Under the pieces are notes generated by a model that saw only the letters and a program-made list of their open reading frames with translations, did not search any database and had not been told where the DNA came from. The position numbers and the translations under genes were made by a program. From assembly GCA_022563275.1 (NCBI GenBank), contig JADFNR010000019.1, forward strand, positions 1 through 34,658: 34,658 nt of DNA, in the 5' to 3' direction. The first letter of the stretch is position 1. Every line of letters begins with the position of its first letter. Origin of the DNA: Chloroflexota bacterium (GTDB taxonomy: Bacteria; Chloroflexota; Dehalococcoidia; UBA3495). Positions 31,598-34,658 of the stretch are shown here, piece by piece.

Positions 31598-31876
31598 ATG
31601 GGTGTCACGGTCCGAATTCCCACGCCGCTGCGGCGTATGACCAACGGTCAGGCGAAAGTAGAAGTGGAACCTGCCAATCTCGGTGAGTTGGTGGATAAGC
31701 TGAATGGTGAGTTTCCCGGATTCAAAGACCGTTTGGTCGATGAGGACGGTGAACTTCGCTATTTCGTAAACATCTACCTCAACGGAGAGGACGTCCGGTT
31801 CATAGACGGGCTGAACACCTCCACCAAAGAGGGCGACGAGATCAGCATCGTCCCGGCGGTTGCCGGCGGCCTTTAG
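31598..31876 (+). CDS. MoaD/ThiS-family sulfur-carrier-like protein ending Gly-Gly-Leu
   Basis: 92 residues with the ubiquitin-like fold: VTVRIPTPLRRMTNGQAKVE, LVDKLNGEFPGFKDRLVDED, RYFVNIYLNGEDVRFIDGLN, KEGDEISIVPAVAGGL. The DEISIVPAVAGG ending is that of CysO/ThiS-type carriers, which are adenylated and thiocarboxylated on the terminal glycine. Here a leucine follows the Gly-Gly, so activation would require removal of one residue, as in carriers processed by JAMM-type proteases. AGGAGGAGGG precedes the ATG. Third gene of the thrC run. No E1-like ThiF/MoeB or JAMM gene is in the window. Role in molybdopterin synthesis is less likely because no moa or moe genes are near. Confidence 0.9.
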   Translation: MGVTVRIPTPLRRMTNGQAKVEVEPANLGELVDKLNGEFPGFKDRLVDEDGELRYFVNIYLNGEDVRFIDGLNTSTKEGDEISIVPAVAGGL

Positions 31877-31921
31877 CTCCTTCCCTACCCGCCTTCCACA
31901 GACCTGGCCGCACTTGAATGG

Positions 31922-33145
<1,224 letters not shown>

Positions 33146-33263
33146 TTATGGGCAGTCGTGGCAGGCCCAACTCATGGTATCGCCTGGCTGTGAAGCAGCG
33201 CAACACCGGAGCGCCTCCGGGGCAATTTATGATCGGTGTCTGGAACCCCATACCTGAAGCGTT

Positions 33264-33467
33264 ATGAATGAATTCTTGACCGGCCTCAGCGCAGACAGCC
33301 CATTACTTTGGGCGTTATTCGTGTTGGGCGTGATCGCGTCCTCGGCGCTGATGTTGAGTTTGGCCTCCAATCTTGCGATTCGGCTGGGCTCGGCGCTCGC
33401 CTCACCTTTTGGGCGGCGCAAGACGGCGAAGAAGGGCACAGTGGAAAGGGACGATGTGGTTTCCTAA
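33264..33467 (+). CDS. Small single-pass membrane protein overlapping the permease gene
   Basis: 67 residues, MNEFLTGLSADSPLLWALFV start, one clear hydrophobic segment (about 14-41, LLWALFVLGVIASSALMLSL) and a basic tail (GRRKTAKKG). It overlaps the start of the TauE/SafE gene by 14 bases, a coupled arrangement. Family not recognised. The ribosome-binding site is weak. The arrangement suggests an accessory subunit or regulator of the permease; could instead be a spurious frame, though its hydrophobic profile argues for a real protein. Confidence 0.55.
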   Translation: MNEFLTGLSADSPLLWALFVLGVIASSALMLSLASNLAIRLGSALASPFGRRKTAKKGTVERDDVVS

Positions 33468-34515
33468 CGCTGAAGTAACCATCAACCCGGCGTTGTTGGT
33501 ATTCCTTGGGGTCATTGTAGGCACACTTGGAGGGTTCTTCGGTGTCGGTGGTGGTTTTCTGATCACGGGCGGGCTGCTGGTGTTCGGGGTCCCGCCGTTG
33601 TTTGCAGTGGGCACGGGCCTCACCCTGGTCATGGGGATCTCCCTGATCAACACCCTCAAGCACCGGAGTCTGGGCCACGTCGATTTCAAGCTGGGCATCA
33701 TGATGGCCGTGGGTTCGGTCCCGGCCATGTACGGGGCCCAGCAGGTGAACCAGCAGTTTGAAGATGCCGGGGTGGCCGGGCCGGTGATTCGGATTCTCTA
33801 TGTGTGCTTTCTGGCGGTGCTGGGCACGTTCATCCTGTACGACCACTGGCGGGTCCAAAGACGAAAGACCCATTCATCAGACGATGTGTCAACCGCGGGA
33901 CTGGCAAGATGGATCCGGCGCCTGGATTTCGGCCCGCGGTCCGTGTGGCTGCCGGGGTTTGGAAAGGTGGGAACGGTTGTCGCCCTGCCGGTGTCCGGCG
34001 TGGAGCGGATATCGGTCTTCGTGCCGGTGCTGCTCGGCGCCGCCGTGGGTTTCTTCGCGGGCATATTGGGGGCGGGAGGGGCGTTCATCCTCACGCCGCT
34101 GCTGATCTATTTCCTGGGCATCCCCACGGTGGTCGCCATCGGGACGGGGTTGTTCCAGGTGATACTAACCGGTTCGGTGGGTACCTTTCTCTATGCCCTA
34201 TCCGGCCGCGTTGACCCGTTGATGGCTGTGCTGATGCTGGCGGCCGCGGCCCTTGGCGCCCAGCTGGGCACCAGCGCCACCCAGATAGTTGAGCCGGCGC
34301 GGATACGGTTCCTGTTTGGCCTAATCGTCCTGGCCGGAGGGGCGGCGGTGGCCATGGAGGAACTGTCCCAGGCGACGGATGTGGACATCCTTTCCACGCT
34401 GGCAGCCGTGGTGCTGCTTGGCGTGGGCGGCGTGATGTGCCTCGGAATCGGGGTGTTGATGATCAAGGCCAAACGAGGGAGCAGGGAGTTGGCTTCCAAG
34501 GAAGCCGGCGATTAG
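33454..34515 (+). CDS. TauE/SafE (TSUP) family permease
   Basis: 353 residues, eight or so hydrophobic helices in two homologous halves. The first half contains GTLGGFFGVGGGFLITGGLL and GTGLTLVMGIS, the second GFFAGILGAGGAFILTPLLI and IGTGLFQVILTGS, the family hallmark. Members export or import sulfite, sulfoacetate, taurine-derived anions or thiosulfate; the substrate here is unknown. I start at the ATG at 33454 because GGAAAGG precedes it; the frame is open further upstream into a basic stretch (ARRSPHLLGGARRRRR) that is not membrane-like. Convergent with aroB; a 6-bp hairpin covers both stops. Confidence 0.9.
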   Translation: MWFPNAEVTINPALLVFLGVIVGTLGGFFGVGGGFLITGGLLVFGVPPLFAVGTGLTLVMGISLINTLKHRSLGHVDFKLGIMMAVGSVPAMYGAQQVNQQFEDAGVAGPVIRILYVCFLAVLGTFILYDHWRVQRRKTHSSDDVSTAGLARWIRRLDFGPRSVWLPGFGKVGTVVALPVSGVERISVFVPVLLGAAVGFFAGILGAGGAFILTPLLIYFLGIPTVVAIGTGLFQVILTGSVGTFLYALSGRVDPLMAVLMLAAAALGAQLGTSATQIVEPARIRFLFGLIVLAGGAAVAMEELSQATDVDILSTLAAVVLLGVGGVMCLGIGVLMIKAKRGSRELASKEAGD

Positions 34516-34522
34516 AGCCGGC
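34504..34522. other. Hairpin across the convergent TauE/SafE and aroB ends
   Basis: GCCGGC (34504-34509), loop GATTAGA, GCCGGC (34517-34522). It lies between the permease stop (34515) and the aroB stop (34525). No T-run on either side; at most a weak bidirectional terminator. Confidence 0.35.
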
Positions 34523-34524
34523 GG

Positions 34525-34658
34525 CTAGCTGACCAGTTTCCGGACCGTCTTCTCCACCAATTCCTCGGGCACGTCATTGCGGATCACGGGCCGCCCCACA
34601 TCTTCCAGCATCACCCAACGCTTGGAGCCGTCCTGGATCTTCTTGTCCAGGGACATGC
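34525..34658 (-). CDS. aroB: 3-dehydroquinate synthase, C-terminal fragment (cut by window edge)
   Basis: The last 44 codons of a minus-strand gene that enters from the right edge. They read MSLDKKIQDGSKRWVMLED, VGRPVIRNDVP and EELVEKTVRKLVS before a TAG. The 'DKK-Q-G--R-V-L--IG-----DDV' pattern is the C-terminal signature of AroB, which cyclises DAHP to 3-dehydroquinate in the shikimate pathway. The ATG near the edge is internal, not the start. Nothing can be said of the catalytic core. Confidence 0.82.
   Translation of the reverse strand, partial: MSLDKKIQDGSKRWVMLEDVGRPVIRNDVPEELVEKTVRKLVS

Overview
The window is a GC-rich, densely coded stretch of bacterial chromosome cut at both ends: a biotin carrier gene on the left and aroB on the right. 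No rRNA, tRNA, phage, insertion-sequence or CRISPR genes were found. The gene set fits a Chloroflexota of the Dehalococcoidia/SAR202 type. It contains a flavin monooxygenase, a NIPSNAP protein, an orphan molybdenum hydroxylase, a HpcH-type aldolase, a D-aminoacylase-like amidohydrolase, an AGPS-like flavoprotein, and secreted Ig-like proteins with a C-terminal module I associate from memory with that lineage. The placement is inference; no taxonomic marker was compared.

Layout. 1-3579 (minus): a split acyl-CoA carboxylase operon with a methylcrotonyl-CoA carboxylase-like carboxyltransferase, biotin carboxylase and biotin carrier. 3744-7365: a SelA-fold PLP enzyme (plus), then an arylsulfotransferase-like propeller and a cytochrome P450 (minus). 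7531-8992: a small exported protein with a clear terminator, a small hypothetical gene and a two-domain NIPSNAP protein. 9206-11044: typA. 11175-14860: a doubtful small gene, a 729-residue exported Ig-like protein and its lipoprotein neighbour (minus), and a divergent DinB-fold enzyme. 14908-18847 (plus): a xanthine-dehydrogenase-type large subunit, a vapBC pair and a luciferase-like monooxygenase. 18848-19193 holds no gene but has two terminators and a strong minus-strand promoter. 19194-22684 (plus): aldolase, amidohydrolase and a binding-protein fold without a signal peptide. 22685-23059 holds a candidate structured RNA ending in a strong terminator. 23060-29651 (minus): an alpha/beta hydrolase, a four-cysteine RecB/Cas4-like nuclease, an MFS transporter, an AGPS-like flavoprotein, an ABM-like protein and NhaA. 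29915-31876 (plus): threonine synthase, NIL-domain protein and MoaD/ThiS-like carrier. 31922-33109 (minus): tgt. 33264-34515 (plus): a small membrane protein and a TauE/SafE permease, convergent with the 3' end of aroB.

How the genes fit together. Much of the window looks like peripheral catabolism: branched-chain acyl-CoA carboxylation, P450 and flavin oxidation, Mo-hydroxylase chemistry, deacylation and retro-aldol cleavage, with uptake by MFS. The most promising unit is thrC-NIL-moaD. It pairs a PLP enzyme with a sulfur-carrier-like protein whose C-terminal Gly-Gly is capped by a leucine, which suggests protease-activated, thiocarboxylate-dependent amino-acid sulfur chemistry. Other points of interest are the unclassified RNA at 22.7-22.97 kb, a tiny promoter-terminator unit at 18.9-19.0 kb, an exported protein whose last Ig-like repeat appears interleaved with a second module, and several enzymes with altered key residues.
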